NCBI GenBank assembly: GCA_963663375.1 | Contig: OY760195.1 | Span: 806,001 to 870,000 of the forward strand | From: JAYREN01 sp963663375 | Lineage (GTDB): Bacteria; Acidobacteriota; Holophagae; Holophagales; Holophagaceae | DNA: 64,000 nt | Direction: 5' to 3' | Shown: positions 49,347 to 58,239 of the stretch, piece by piece | Layout of the letters: each line of letters opens with the position of its first letter | Numbering within the stretch: the stretch's first letter is position 1 | Position numbers and translations under genes: made by a program | Notes under the pieces: model-generated | Seen by the model: the letters and a program-made list of their open reading frames with translations, nothing else | The model's database searches: none | What the model was told of the DNA's origin: nothing

Positions 49347-50435
49347 CTACCGCAACTTCAACGAACTGAGCGCCAGGATGGAACACACGATGGCGGTGAT
49401 CCAGAGCCGGATCACAACCTTGGTTTCCTTGAGTCCGCCCAGTTCCAGATGGTGATGGAAGGGCGCCATGCGGAAGATCCGCTTGCCGCCCCGCAGCTTG
49501 AAGCTGCCCACCTGCAGGATGACGCTCATGGCCTCCCACACGAAGAGCCCGCCGGCGATGAACAGCAAGAGCTCCTGTTTGATCATCAGGGCGACGGTGG
49601 CCAGCGCCCCGCCCAGCCCCAGGCTGCCGGTATCGCCCATGAACACTTCCGCCGGATGCGCGTTGAACCAGAGAAAGCCCAGGCTCGCCCCGGCCATGGC
49701 CCCCAGGAAGACACTCAATTCCGCGCCCCCCGCCACATGGGGAACATACAGGTACGCGGCCATCTTGGCGTGGCCCGCCACGTAGGCCAGGATTGCGAAG
49801 GTGACAGACACGATGAGAATGCCGCCGATGGCCAATCCATCCAGGCCATCCGTGAGATTGACGGCATTGCTGGTGCCCACCATCACCAGCCAGATCCAGG
49901 GGACCAGCAGGATGCCCACATCCGGCCGGAAGTTCTTGAAGAAGGGCACCGACAACTGGCTCGTGTTGGTGCCGCGCAGGCCGAAATGCAGAATGAAGAA
50001 GGCCACCAGCAGCGAAATGCCCGTGAGTAGCGCCATCTTCTGCCAGCTGCGAAGGCCCAGGTTTTGTTTCTTGAAGAGCTTCTGGGCATCGTCGAAGGCG
50101 CCCACGACACCGAAGCCCAGCAGCGCCAGGAGCGCGATCCAGATGGGGCCGCTCTTGAGTTCGCACCAGAGCAACGTGGAGAGCAGGATTACGCCGAGAA
50201 TGAGGATCCCCCCCATGGTAGGAGTGCCGGCCTTCACTTGATGATGCTCGGGCCCTTCCTCACGAATGTGCTGCCCCATCTTCAGGCGGGTGAGGGTGCG
50301 GATCACCAGCGGCCCAAGTAGCAGCGCCAGGATGAAGGCCGTCGCCGCCGCCAGCCCGGTGCGAAAGGTGACGTAGCGGAATACGGAGACGCCAGGAAAG
50401 GAATCGCGGAGGGGATGGAAGAGCCAAGGGATCAT
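49347..50435 (-). CDS. mraY: Phospho-N-acetylmuramoyl-pentapeptide transferase (362 aa)
   Basis: MraY makes lipid I at the inner membrane. About ten hydrophobic helices and the family motifs are present: VGAFDDAQKLFKKQNLGL, AVNLTDGLDGLAIG with catalytic Asp residues, FMGDTGSLGLG, and FRMAPFHHHLELGG near the end. It lies after murF with a 108-base gap and ends seven bases from the EAL gene. Confidence 0.96.
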   Translation of the reverse strand: MIPWLFHPLRDSFPGVSVFRYVTFRTGLAAATAFILALLLGPLVIRTLTRLKMGQHIREEGPEHHQVKAGTPTMGGILILGVILLSTLLWCELKSGPIWIALLALLGFGVVGAFDDAQKLFKKQNLGLRSWQKMALLTGISLLVAFFILHFGLRGTNTSQLSVPFFKNFRPDVGILLVPWIWLVMVGTSNAVNLTDGLDGLAIGGILIVSVTFAILAYVAGHAKMAAYLYVPHVAGGAELSVFLGAMAGASLGFLWFNAHPAEVFMGDTGSLGLGGALATVALMIKQELLLFIAGGLFVWEAMSVILQVGSFKLRGGKRIFRMAPFHHHLELGGLKETKVVIRLWITAIVCSILALSSLKLR

Positions 50436-50543
50436 GGAGTCAGTCCGTAGGTGTTGCTTGCGAAGTGAGATCTTGCAGAGTGCACCGCACCCCTAGATTG
50501 CCATCGATACGACTTCATCAGGACGTTGTGCCTTCGTGGTGAA

Positions 50544-51914
50544 TCAATCTTTTCCTCCGATTCCCCGGCGCGCCAAAAGCCACTCCACCACCCGCTCCGC
50601 CCGCCAGAATCGGCTTCCCTTGGCCAGGATCCTGGCCCCTTCAGGAATGGCGCCGAGACCCATGGGGTCGTCCCGCAGCGAATCGAAATCAGGAAAGGCC
50701 CGCCCGCCCACGCCAAAGCCCTTGGCCAACGTTCCCGCCTGATCCCCGAAGGCCCAGACGCGCTGGATGCCCAAGACACGCAGCGCCTCGCCGGTCTCCC
50801 GGTGCAGCCGCTCGGATTCGGGGCCCAGTTCCCGCATGCAGCCCAGCACCGCCACGGGCTCCCCGCCCTGCAACTCCAGCAGCGAAGCCGCACAGGCCAG
50901 GATGGAATCCGGGCTGGCGTTGTAGGTCTCGTCCAGCAGCCAGCCGCCCTTCTGGAGCCCGTGCAGACGGCCTCGTCCAGGCTCGGGCTCGACGCGACCA
51001 AGCCCTTCGGCGACGGCTTCGGGGGCGAACCCCGCGAGGATCGCCAGCGAACCCGCAAGCGCCGCGTTGCGCACCTGGTGGGCACCGCGCAACCCGAGCG
51101 TCACAGGTACCTGTCCCTGAGGGGTCCGCAGGGAGAACCCTTCGCCCCGGGCACCCAGAGACTCCCAGGCCTCCCAGCCGTAGGCACAGCCCTCGCCCAC
51201 GGCGATGGGTCGGGCGTGGGCCGCCCAGGGCTGGAGACCGATCCATCGGCACCAATCATCGGAGGCCAGATGCACCCAGGGGCTCCCCGGCTTCAGCCCC
51301 GCCACCAGCTCGCCCTTGGCCTTGGCAATGCCCTGGGGGCCTTCCGTGAAATTTTCCACGTGGGAACTGCCGACCATCGTGATCAGGCCGAAATCCAGAG
51401 GCGCGATTTCAGTGAGCCGCTTGATCTCGCCAGGCGTGCTCATCCCCATTTCCAGCACCACCATTCGGGCTTCTGAGGGCAGCGTGGCCAGGGCCTCCGG
51501 CATCCCCAAGGTATTGTTGCGGTTGCCTGGAGTCTTCCAGGCGCCCACCGCCGCCGCGAGCAGTTCCTTGGTGCTGGTCTTGCCCACGGAACCCGTGACA
51601 CCGAAAACGGCCTTGGGCGCCACCGAGGCTAGGCGCACCTGGCCCCACCGCTGCAGGGCCTCGAGGGTGTCGCCCACGATGAGCTGGGGACAGGCGAGGT
51701 CCAGTTCGTGGTCAACCAGCAGACAGGCTGCTCCCTTCGCCACCGCCTGGGCCGCAAATCCATGACCATCCCGCTCGGCCCGGATGGCCACGAAGCAGGC
51801 CCCCGCAGGGATCGTGCGGGTGTCCATGGAGAGCGAAACTGGAACCACCGACGGGTCGCCCACGATCCGCCCCCCGAGATGGGGCGCCACCTCCGCCAAG
51901 GACCAGAGGGTCAT
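50544..51914 (-). CDS. murF: UDP-N-acetylmuramoyl-tripeptide-D-alanyl-D-alanine ligase (456 aa)
   Basis: MurF adds D-Ala-D-Ala to the muramyl tripeptide. The ATP loop is VFGVTGSVGKTSTKEL; GNRNNTLGMPEALATLP, EMGMSTPGEIKRLTEIA and LLDETYNASPDS are family features. The ATG at 51914 overlaps the murE stop in ATGA. Normal length. Confidence 0.95.
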   Translation of the reverse strand: MTLWSLAEVAPHLGGRIVGDPSVVPVSLSMDTRTIPAGACFVAIRAERDGHGFAAQAVAKGAACLLVDHELDLACPQLIVGDTLEALQRWGQVRLASVAPKAVFGVTGSVGKTSTKELLAAAVGAWKTPGNRNNTLGMPEALATLPSEARMVVLEMGMSTPGEIKRLTEIAPLDFGLITMVGSSHVENFTEGPQGIAKAKGELVAGLKPGSPWVHLASDDWCRWIGLQPWAAHARPIAVGEGCAYGWEAWESLGARGEGFSLRTPQGQVPVTLGLRGAHQVRNAALAGSLAILAGFAPEAVAEGLGRVEPEPGRGRLHGLQKGGWLLDETYNASPDSILACAASLLELQGGEPVAVLGCMRELGPESERLHRETGEALRVLGIQRVWAFGDQAGTLAKGFGVGGRAFPDFDSLRDDPMGLGAIPEGARILAKGSRFWRAERVVEWLLARRGIGGKD

Positions 51915-53440
51915 GACCGCACCTCAGGCGAGGTATCGGCCCATGGCCGGGGTACCGTCTCTCCCCGCAGGACGGCTTCCACGGCCTTGCGATCGCTATA
52001 GGGATGCTTTACGCCCAGGATGTCCTGGTAGGGTTCATGGCCCTTGCCCGCCAGCAGCAGCAGATCGCCGGGGCGGCAATCCCGAAGGGCCGCCTGCACC
52101 GCCAGGGCGCGATCGGCCATGCGGTGGTAGCGGACAGGATCGGCCAGCAGCGAAGCAGGAATGCCCGCGGCGGCATCGTCCAGCATGCGCTCGGGATCCT
52201 CGGTGCGGGTGTTGTCGCTGGTGTGCCAGATGACATCGGCCCCGGCCGCCACCGCAGCGGCCATGAGGGGGCGCTTGGTGCGATCCCGGTCGCCGCCGCA
52301 GCCGAAGAGCACGTGCAGGCGGCCCCCCGGGGGCAAAAGGTCCTTGCCTGCGGCCAGCAGCTTCTCCAGGGCATCGGGCGTGTGGGCGTAGTCCACCATC
52401 ACCCCGAAGGGCTGGCCGCAATCCACGCGGTCCAGGCGCCCCGGAGCGCCCTTTACCCGGGGCACCGCCCCGAGCATCGCCCCCAGATCGAAACCGGCCT
52501 CGGCGCAGCAGGCGATGGCCGCCAGCAGGTTATAGAGGTTGAACCGCCCCAGGAGTGGGCTCTCCACGGGCCAGGTCCCCTCGGAGGTCTGAAGGTTGAA
52601 GACTGTTCCCGTGGGACTCAAACGCACGTCCGTGGCGCGGTAATCGGCGGCTTCGTCCACGGCGTAGGTCCGCACCGTTTGTGATGCAGCGAGGCGACGA
52701 CCATAGGCGTCGTCCAGGTTGACCAGCACGCGATCCGATTGTTCGAAGAGTCGGCACTTGGCCTCAAAGTAGGCTTCCATTGTGCCGTGGTAGTCCAGAT
52801 GGTCCTGGGTCAGGTTGGTGAAGAGGCCCAAGCGGAAATGCGCGCCGTGGACCCGGGCCATGCAGAGGGCGTGGCTGGAGACTTCGGTGGCGACGGCCAC
52901 ATCCCCCGCATCGGCGGCCTTGCGCAGCCAGCGAAAGAATACGGGACTCTCCGGCGAGGTGCGCACCGCTTCCAGTTCTTCGGCGCCTGCCGCAATCGAG
53001 ACGGTGCCGATGAGGCCGCAACCAAGGCCCGCACCTTGCAGCAACTGTCGGATCAGCATGGTGGTGGTGGTCTTGCCATTGGTCCCGGTCACCCCGATGA
53101 GCGCCAGGGCCTCGTCTGGCGAGCGATACAGGCGGCGGGCCAGGTGGGCCATGGCTTCCCGCGCCGAGGAGTCGTTATCGGAAAGTTCAAGTCGGGCGGA
53201 GGGAATCTCAGCCGGAATCTGGACCGGCGACTGGTGGAAGATGGCCGCCGCCCCCTTCGCCAGCGCCGTCGGCACGAAGGAAGTAGCGTCCACCTTCTCG
53301 CCGCGCAGGGCCACAAAGGCCCACCCGGGCTGGATTTCCCGACTATCGCAGGTGAGATGGAGGATCTCCGTTTCTAGGGAACCGCGAACCTCATCGAGGC
53401 CTTCCCGTTCCAGGCCCGCGATCAGATCACCGAATTTCAT
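51911..53440 (-). CDS. murE: UDP-N-acetylmuramoyl-tripeptide synthetase (509 aa)
   Basis: MurE adds the third residue of the peptide stem. The ATP loop is IGVTGTNGKTTTTMLIRQLL and the Mur signatures NLTQDHLDYHGTME and VDYAHTPDALEKLL are present. The amino-acid selecting motif reads TSDNTRTEDPERML, close to the DNPR of diaminopimelate-adding enzymes, so meso-diaminopimelate is the likely substrate. Start and stop both overlap neighbours in ATGA (with murF and ftsI). Confidence 0.95.
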   Translation of the reverse strand: MKFGDLIAGLEREGLDEVRGSLETEILHLTCDSREIQPGWAFVALRGEKVDATSFVPTALAKGAAAIFHQSPVQIPAEIPSARLELSDNDSSAREAMAHLARRLYRSPDEALALIGVTGTNGKTTTTMLIRQLLQGAGLGCGLIGTVSIAAGAEELEAVRTSPESPVFFRWLRKAADAGDVAVATEVSSHALCMARVHGAHFRLGLFTNLTQDHLDYHGTMEAYFEAKCRLFEQSDRVLVNLDDAYGRRLAASQTVRTYAVDEAADYRATDVRLSPTGTVFNLQTSEGTWPVESPLLGRFNLYNLLAAIACCAEAGFDLGAMLGAVPRVKGAPGRLDRVDCGQPFGVMVDYAHTPDALEKLLAAGKDLLPPGGRLHVLFGCGGDRDRTKRPLMAAAVAAGADVIWHTSDNTRTEDPERMLDDAAAGIPASLLADPVRYHRMADRALAVQAALRDCRPGDLLLLAGKGHEPYQDILGVKHPYSDRKAVEAVLRGETVPRPWADTSPEVRS

Positions 53441-55569
53441 GGTTCCCCCAGTTTGATTCGCACCGGCTCGCCGAATTTCAGCGCGCTTCCGGCGGCGGGG
53501 CTCTGACCCTGCACCAGATAGGCTCCCTCGGGACTGGCCCCCAGGCCTTCCACCCGCGGTACACCGCCCGCCATCACCACTCGATGGATGGCCGTTTTCA
53601 ATGGAAGGCCGCTGAGGTCAGGCACCTTGCCGGTTTCCACGTGCACGGTGGCCTCATCGGTTTCACTCACGGGCCAATCCCGCAGAGACAGTCGCAGATC
53701 CGGTTCCTGGTCCGGGCCCCGGCCCGTGGCGCGATAGCGCATGATGGCGTCGCCGATCTTCTTGAAGAGGGGCGCCGCCACATCGCCGCCCGTGAGGCCG
53801 CCGGAAGGTTCATCGAGCATGAAGAGCATGCCGTACTGGGGCTTGTCCGCTGGGAAAAAGCCCATGAAAGAGGCGTAGTGACGCTTGGGGTCGTACTTCC
53901 CGCCGATGATCTTTCGCGCCGTGCCCGTCTTTCCGAAGGCCTCCACGCCACCGTCCAGTTGGGCCTTGCGGGCCGTGCCCTGGGTGATGACACCCTTGAG
54001 GACCTCCCGCATGAGGGCGCTGGTTTCTTCGCTGATTACCTGGCCGCGAATCTTGGGACGGTTCTCCTGGAGCAGTGCACCCTGGTCGTTGAACACCCGC
54101 TGCACCAGGTAGGGCTGCATGAGGCGACCGCCATTGGCCAGGGCACAGCCCGCCATGAGGATCTGCAAGGGTGAGGTGGACAGGCCGTAGCCATAGCACA
54201 TGGTGGGCTGGGTCGTGCCGCTCCACTGATCGGGGCTCAGGAGCCGCCCAGGCGTCTCACCGGGAAAGTTCAAGCCGGTGCGGTCCCCGAAGCCGAATTT
54301 CCGCAGGTACTGGTAGTGCACCGCGGGATCCAGGCGCATGCCGATCTTGGCGGTGCCCACATTCGAGCTCTGCCAGAGCACTTCCTCGAAACTCATGACG
54401 CCGTTGTGGTGAGTGTCGGTGATCGTAAGCTTGCTCGAGAAGGCCCACCGGCCCCCCTCGCAGTTGATCTTCTCCCCCAGGCGCACCTTGCGCTCCTCCA
54501 AGGCAATGGCCGCCGTGAAGATCTTCATGGTGGAGCCCGGTTCGTAGGCGTCTTCCACGGGGTGAACCTTGCGGGCGGCCCTCTGGCGCTCCAGTTCGCG
54601 TTTGAATTCTTCCTTTTCCGCCGCCGAAAACTCCGACTCGTTGCGGTTCCGGAACCGCTTCGACACGGGATAGTTGGGGTCGAAGGTCGGCGTGCCCGCC
54701 ATGGCCAGGATCTCGCCCGTGCTGGGCTCCACCACGACTGCGTAGGCCGTGAGGGGATTGTAGGTTTTCACCCCTTCGTCCAGCGCCTCTTCCACGATGT
54801 GCTGGATGGTGGCGTCCAGGGTGAGTTGCAGCGTGGAGCCGTTCACCGGGACCTTGGAGAAGTTCTCCTGAAGGATGAGCAGGCGCCCCTTCGCATCCTT
54901 GGGTGCGATCAGCTCGCCGTCCACGCCCGCCAGTTGCTCGTTGAAGCTGTGCTCGATCCCGAGTTGGCCGATGCCATCGATGTTGGTGAAGCCCAGGATC
55001 TGGCAGGCCAGACTGTTGCGAGGATACTGACGCTTGCTTTCGGGCAGGAAATCCACCCCATCGAGCTTCAGGGCCCTGATGGCCGCGGCCTTCTCGGGGG
55101 GCAGCTGGCGCTCGATGTAGACAAAGGTCTTCTTGCGCAGCAGCTTCTCCAGGATGTTCCGGGTGCTGGACTCCAAGTGTGGCGCCAGGGCCGCGGCCAC
55201 CTTCTGGGCGCTCTTGCGGTCCGGGTTGCCCCAGACGCTGTCCTGCTCCCCGCGGCCCCCTCGAAAATCGGGATAGAAACTCGTAGGGGTGCAGAAGAGG
55301 CTCTCCGCCTTGGTGGAAAGCGCCAGGGAGGTGCCCCGGCGATCCCGCAATTCCCCTCGGATGGAGGGCCTAGGGACCCGGGTCAGGTGCTGATGTTCGG
55401 CTCTCTGGCGATAGCGGTCGTGGGAGACGACCTGGAGCCATAGCAGCCGCAGGAGAATCGTCAGGGCCCAGAAGAGCAGGATCCCGAAGACCCACGGCAA
55501 CCTGGAGGCCGCCAGATCCTGGGCCTCCGGCTTCCCCAGCAGCCGCCGGGGCGGTGCCCCGCCGCTCAT
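53437..55569 (-). CDS. ftsI: Septal peptidoglycan transpeptidase FtsI/PBP3 with PASTA domain (710 aa)
   Basis: A membrane anchor lies at about residues 27-47. The dimerisation domain follows, then the transpeptidase with S-x-x-K in YEPGSTMKIF (about residue 343), SSN in WQSSNVGTAK (about 401) and KTG in AFGKTGTARK (about 547). A PASTA repeat closes the protein (VPDLSGLPLKTAIHRVVMAG ...), as in Gram-positive and some other phyla's PBPs. It cross-links septal peptidoglycan. ATG 55569 is used; a GTG 18 bases upstream with GGAAGG before it is a possible alternative. Confidence 0.94.
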   Translation of the reverse strand: MSGGAPPRRLLGKPEAQDLAASRLPWVFGILLFWALTILLRLLWLQVVSHDRYRQRAEHQHLTRVPRPSIRGELRDRRGTSLALSTKAESLFCTPTSFYPDFRGGRGEQDSVWGNPDRKSAQKVAAALAPHLESSTRNILEKLLRKKTFVYIERQLPPEKAAAIRALKLDGVDFLPESKRQYPRNSLACQILGFTNIDGIGQLGIEHSFNEQLAGVDGELIAPKDAKGRLLILQENFSKVPVNGSTLQLTLDATIQHIVEEALDEGVKTYNPLTAYAVVVEPSTGEILAMAGTPTFDPNYPVSKRFRNRNESEFSAAEKEEFKRELERQRAARKVHPVEDAYEPGSTMKIFTAAIALEERKVRLGEKINCEGGRWAFSSKLTITDTHHNGVMSFEEVLWQSSNVGTAKIGMRLDPAVHYQYLRKFGFGDRTGLNFPGETPGRLLSPDQWSGTTQPTMCYGYGLSTSPLQILMAGCALANGGRLMQPYLVQRVFNDQGALLQENRPKIRGQVISEETSALMREVLKGVITQGTARKAQLDGGVEAFGKTGTARKIIGGKYDPKRHYASFMGFFPADKPQYGMLFMLDEPSGGLTGGDVAAPLFKKIGDAIMRYRATGRGPDQEPDLRLSLRDWPVSETDEATVHVETGKVPDLSGLPLKTAIHRVVMAGGVPRVEGLGASPEGAYLVQGQSPAAGSALKFGEPVRIKLGEP

Positions 55570-55632
55570 CAACCCCACAAATCCCACAGGCCTTCCAATT
55601 GGGAGCTACGCCCCACCACCATCCTAGCTTGG

Positions 55633-56010
55633 TCAGTTCTCGAAGGAGGCCACGGGCCGCAGCTTGGCCATGCGCTGGTCGTCGGCGGTGAAGGAGCGGT
55701 GGATCAGGTGGCTCTGCCGACGGGGTTGCATGCCCGTCTGCGCGGCGAAGGACTGGATCTCGTCATCCCTCTGATAACGAGAGCGTTCCAGGAGCAGGCG
55801 GCGGGTCAGTTCCTCCTCCTGCTTGATGCGGTCCCGGATATCGCTCATCTCGTAGCTGAGGCGGGTCTGCTGGATCTTCAGGTAGGCCAAGGTGGCCAGG
55901 GGCAGAACCAGGGCCAGGGCCAGCAGGACCATGCGGACGACGCCTTCCCCCTCCGCCTGACGGGCGGGCAGCATGGGCGATCGGCGGATTGGGGTCTGAA
56001 AGGTGCTCAT
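55633..56010 (-). CDS. ftsL: FtsL-like cell division protein (125 aa)
   Basis: A short cytoplasmic start, one membrane helix at about residues 26-44 (VLLALALVLPLATLAYL) and a coiled coil (SDIRDRIKQEEELTRRLLLE) match FtsL in plan and place, between rsmH and ftsI. Sequence conservation in this family is low, so the call rests on topology and position. The ATG overlaps the rsmH stop by four bases. Confidence 0.8.
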   Translation of the reverse strand: MSTFQTPIRRSPMLPARQAEGEGVVRMVLLALALVLPLATLAYLKIQQTRLSYEMSDIRDRIKQEEELTRRLLLERSRYQRDDEIQSFAAQTGMQPRRQSHLIHRSFTADDQRMAKLRPVASFEN

Positions 56011-56987
56011 GGGACCCTCGTGGGTTCGGCCGGCAGGCGCTCGCCGAGACGAAGGCGGGCGGAGCGGGAGGGAGGATTGGCCCGGGTCTCATCCTCCGAA
56101 GGGGCAATGCCCCCTCCGTAGATGAGCCGCAGGTGTTTGGGCAGGGGGCTGGGGGGCACCCGCCCCGGACCGTCATGGATGCCCGCGAGGCGGCGCAGGG
56201 TCTGCTTGACGATGCGGTCCTCGAGGCTGTGGAAGCTGATGACACCGATGCGCCCGCCGGGCTTGAGGGCCGCGGTGGCCCGCTCGATGGCCGCCGCGAG
56301 GCGATCCAGTTCCCCGTTGACCGCGATGCGGATGCCCTGGAAGGTACGCGTGGCGGGATCCGAAAAGCCCTTCCGCTTGGCGGGCTCCCGGGGAATCACG
56401 GTGTAGACCGCCGCGGCAAGATCCCGCGTGGTGTTGAGCCTTCCCTCCTGGAGGGCCTTGAGAATGGCCCGGGAGATGGGGCGCGAAGCCCGTTCTTCGC
56501 CAAAGCGGTAGATGGCGTCGGCCAAGCTCTCTTCGCTTTGCTCCTGGATCCATTCCAGGGCCGTGGGGCCGTGGGCGGTGTCCATCCGCATGTCCAAGGG
56601 GCCTTCTTCCTGGAAGCTGAAGCCCCTGGAGGCGTCCTTCAAGTGCAAGGTGGAGATCCCCAGATCCATAAGGATGGCGTCAAAGCCTTCGGGGGCCTGA
56701 AGGTGCCACCAGGCCTGAAAGGAGGGCTCTTCCCACACATCCTCGTAGGTGCCCGCCAGGATGGTGAGGCGGGCATCCGTTCCGAGACGGGCCTTGGCGA
56801 TCTCCCGGGCCTGGGCATCCCGATCCACTCCCAGATAGCGCGTTCCGCCATCGGCCTGTGCCAGGATCGCCTCGGCGTGACCGCCGAGCCCCAGGGTCAG
56901 GTCGAGCACGCGGCCATTGGGCGGCACCGGGAGGTGCACCAGAACTTCGGCCAACAGCACGGGAAAGTGAACAATGTGAGTGGCCAT
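56007..56987 (-). CDS. rsmH: 16S rRNA (cytosine-1402-N4) methyltransferase (326 aa)
   Basis: The start HIVHFPVLLAEVLVHLPVPP, the SAM motif VLDLTLGLGGHAEAIL, DLGISTLHL and the closing ISFHSLEDRIVKQTLRRL are typical of RsmH (MraW), which methylates C1402 of 16S rRNA. ATG 56987 overlaps the last base of the mraZ stop (TGATG), so translation is coupled. A frame open into mraZ upstream is not part of the gene. Confidence 0.95.
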   Translation of the reverse strand: MATHIVHFPVLLAEVLVHLPVPPNGRVLDLTLGLGGHAEAILAQADGGTRYLGVDRDAQAREIAKARLGTDARLTILAGTYEDVWEEPSFQAWWHLQAPEGFDAILMDLGISTLHLKDASRGFSFQEEGPLDMRMDTAHGPTALEWIQEQSEESLADAIYRFGEERASRPISRAILKALQEGRLNTTRDLAAAVYTVIPREPAKRKGFSDPATRTFQGIRIAVNGELDRLAAAIERATAALKPGGRIGVISFHSLEDRIVKQTLRRLAGIHDGPGRVPPSPLPKHLRLIYGGGIAPSEDETRANPPSRSARLRLGERLPAEPTRVP

Positions 56988-57451
56988 CAGATCCCCAGGT
57001 CCGCGAGCTGGGCCAGATCCTCGGTGGTCAGAGGCTCGACCGTCAGGCGACGCTCGAAGTGACCGCGGTTCCAGATGGCCAGATGATCCAACTGCCCGAG
57101 AATCGCCACCTCGCCCGTGAGCTGGGCGGCCTCCCGCAGGATGGGAGGAATTACGAAGCGCCCCTGGGCATCGGGCTCGACTTCGCTGCCGTAGTAGGCC
57201 GTGAACTCCAGCACCTTGCGGCGGGCCGGATTGGTGCTCGGGAGCTGGGCCAGCCGGGCCTCGAAGGCTTCCCAAACGGGCATGGGGTAGAGCCGGGCGC
57301 TCTTGCCGTCCAGCGAGGTCAGGTAATGGCGCACGCCTCCTCGCCCCTCGCCCGTGGCGAGAGTATCGAGGTCGGCTTTGAAGGTGGTCGGGAGCTTGAG
57401 GCGCCCTTTCTCATCCACCGTCGCCGGGGAATTCCCGCGGAGACGCAACAC
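56987..57451 (-). CDS. mraZ: Division/cell wall cluster regulator MraZ (154 aa)
   Basis: Two SpoVT/AbrB-like DNA-binding motifs are visible: ATVDEKGRLKLPTTFKADLD in the first half and PDAQGRFVIPPILREAA in the second. MraZ rings bind direct repeats upstream of their own operon and repress it. It is the first gene of the cluster that runs to mraY, and the expected repeats are present upstream. Confidence 0.95.
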   Translation of the reverse strand: MLRLRGNSPATVDEKGRLKLPTTFKADLDTLATGEGRGGVRHYLTSLDGKSARLYPMPVWEAFEARLAQLPSTNPARRKVLEFTAYYGSEVEPDAQGRFVIPPILREAAQLTGEVAILGQLDHLAIWNRGHFERRLTVEPLTTEDLAQLADLGI

Positions 57452-57496
57452 CAGTGTTGCCTTTCAAGAATGAAACCCAGGGATCCGGGGGATAGA

Positions 57497-57546
57497 CCTG
57501 AACCACTTTGATCCAATTCGATCCACTTTCTGCCACTTGATTCCAC
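57497..57546 (-). promoter_or_regulatory. MraZ operator: five boxes at 10-bp intervals
   Basis: Read on the minus strand, GTGG occurs at 57546, 57536 and 57526, TTGG at 57516 and GTGG at 57506, each exactly 10 bp apart. This is the tandem arrangement recognised by MraZ. A weak promoter, TTGGAT with TATCCC 16 bases later, overlaps the last two boxes. Confidence 0.8.
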
Positions 57547-57700
57547 ATACAAGTCTAGAAATGCATTATTCCGCCACAAGCCAAAACAAAAACGAAATCT
57601 CGTATTTCCAGCAATGCTGGGCATCAGGAGGCAAAAACAGGCATCTCAGTGGGAAATGCCCCGCGGGAAGACTCAAAAAAAGCGAATACCCCGTACACGA

Positions 57701-57740
57701 CTCGACCCCGCGCCACCTTGACCTGGAGCGCGGGGTCGAG
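57701..57740 (-). terminator. Strong hairpin after lspA, probable terminator
   Basis: CTCGACCCCGCGC (57701-57713) and GCGCGGGGTCGAG (57728-57740) form a perfect 13-bp stem. On the minus strand a run of seven T follows, but only after about 20 bases, so it is not a textbook terminator. Confidence 0.6.
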
Positions 57741-57759
57741 CCGGTGAAAAATGAGGAAG

Positions 57760-58239
57760 TTAGGCCTCGGCTGGTTTGTGCCTCAGCAGGGACAGGCCCA
57801 GCAGGATCGCGCCAACCACGATGCAGCTATCGGCAATGTTGAAGGTCCAGTAGCGCCAGCCGAAGAAGATGAAATCCAGGAAATCCACCACCTTGCCGTG
57901 GACGATGCGATCGAGGCCGTTGCCCATGGCCCCGCCCAGGATGAGTCCGAGGGCGATCCGCTGGCACCTGGAGGTGCCGGGCTTCAGGAACTCGTAGCCG
58001 AAATAGCCCAGGGCCCCGACGCCAGCGATCAGGAACAGCGCGTGCCTGAGCGCCTCGGGCGCCGAGGCGAGGAAGCCGAAGATGGCGCCCGAGTTGAAAC
58101 CCAAGGTTAGATTGAAGAAACCGGGGATGACCGGCAGGATCTCTCCAGGTTGTAGGTGCGTCAGAATCCACTGCTTGCTGCCCCAGTCCAGGAACAGCGC
58201 CAGGGCGGGCAGCAGGAGCCACAGGAGGCGCTTCTTCAT
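57760..58239 (-). CDS. lspA: Lipoprotein signal peptidase II (159 aa)
   Basis: Four hydrophobic helices and the two catalytic Asp motifs are present: GNGLDRIVHGKVVDFLDF and FNIADSCIVVGAIL; FNSGAIFGFL is the third family block. LspA removes the signal peptide of prolipoproteins in the inner membrane. ATG 58239 overlaps the ileS stop (ATGA); a longer frame inside ileS was rejected. Several array genes encode likely lipoproteins it would process. Confidence 0.93.
   Translation of the reverse strand: MKKRLLWLLLPALALFLDWGSKQWILTHLQPGEILPVIPGFFNLTLGFNSGAIFGFLASAPEALRHALFLIAGVGALGYFGYEFLKPGTSRCQRIALGLILGGAMGNGLDRIVHGKVVDFLDFIFFGWRYWTFNIADSCIVVGAILLGLSLLRHKPAEA

Noticed and set aside
57701..57740. 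The 13-bp hairpin read as an inverted repeat of a mobile element.
   Set aside because: It lies directly after lspA, is a single hairpin with a 14-base loop, and no target duplication is seen. A terminator-like role is simpler.
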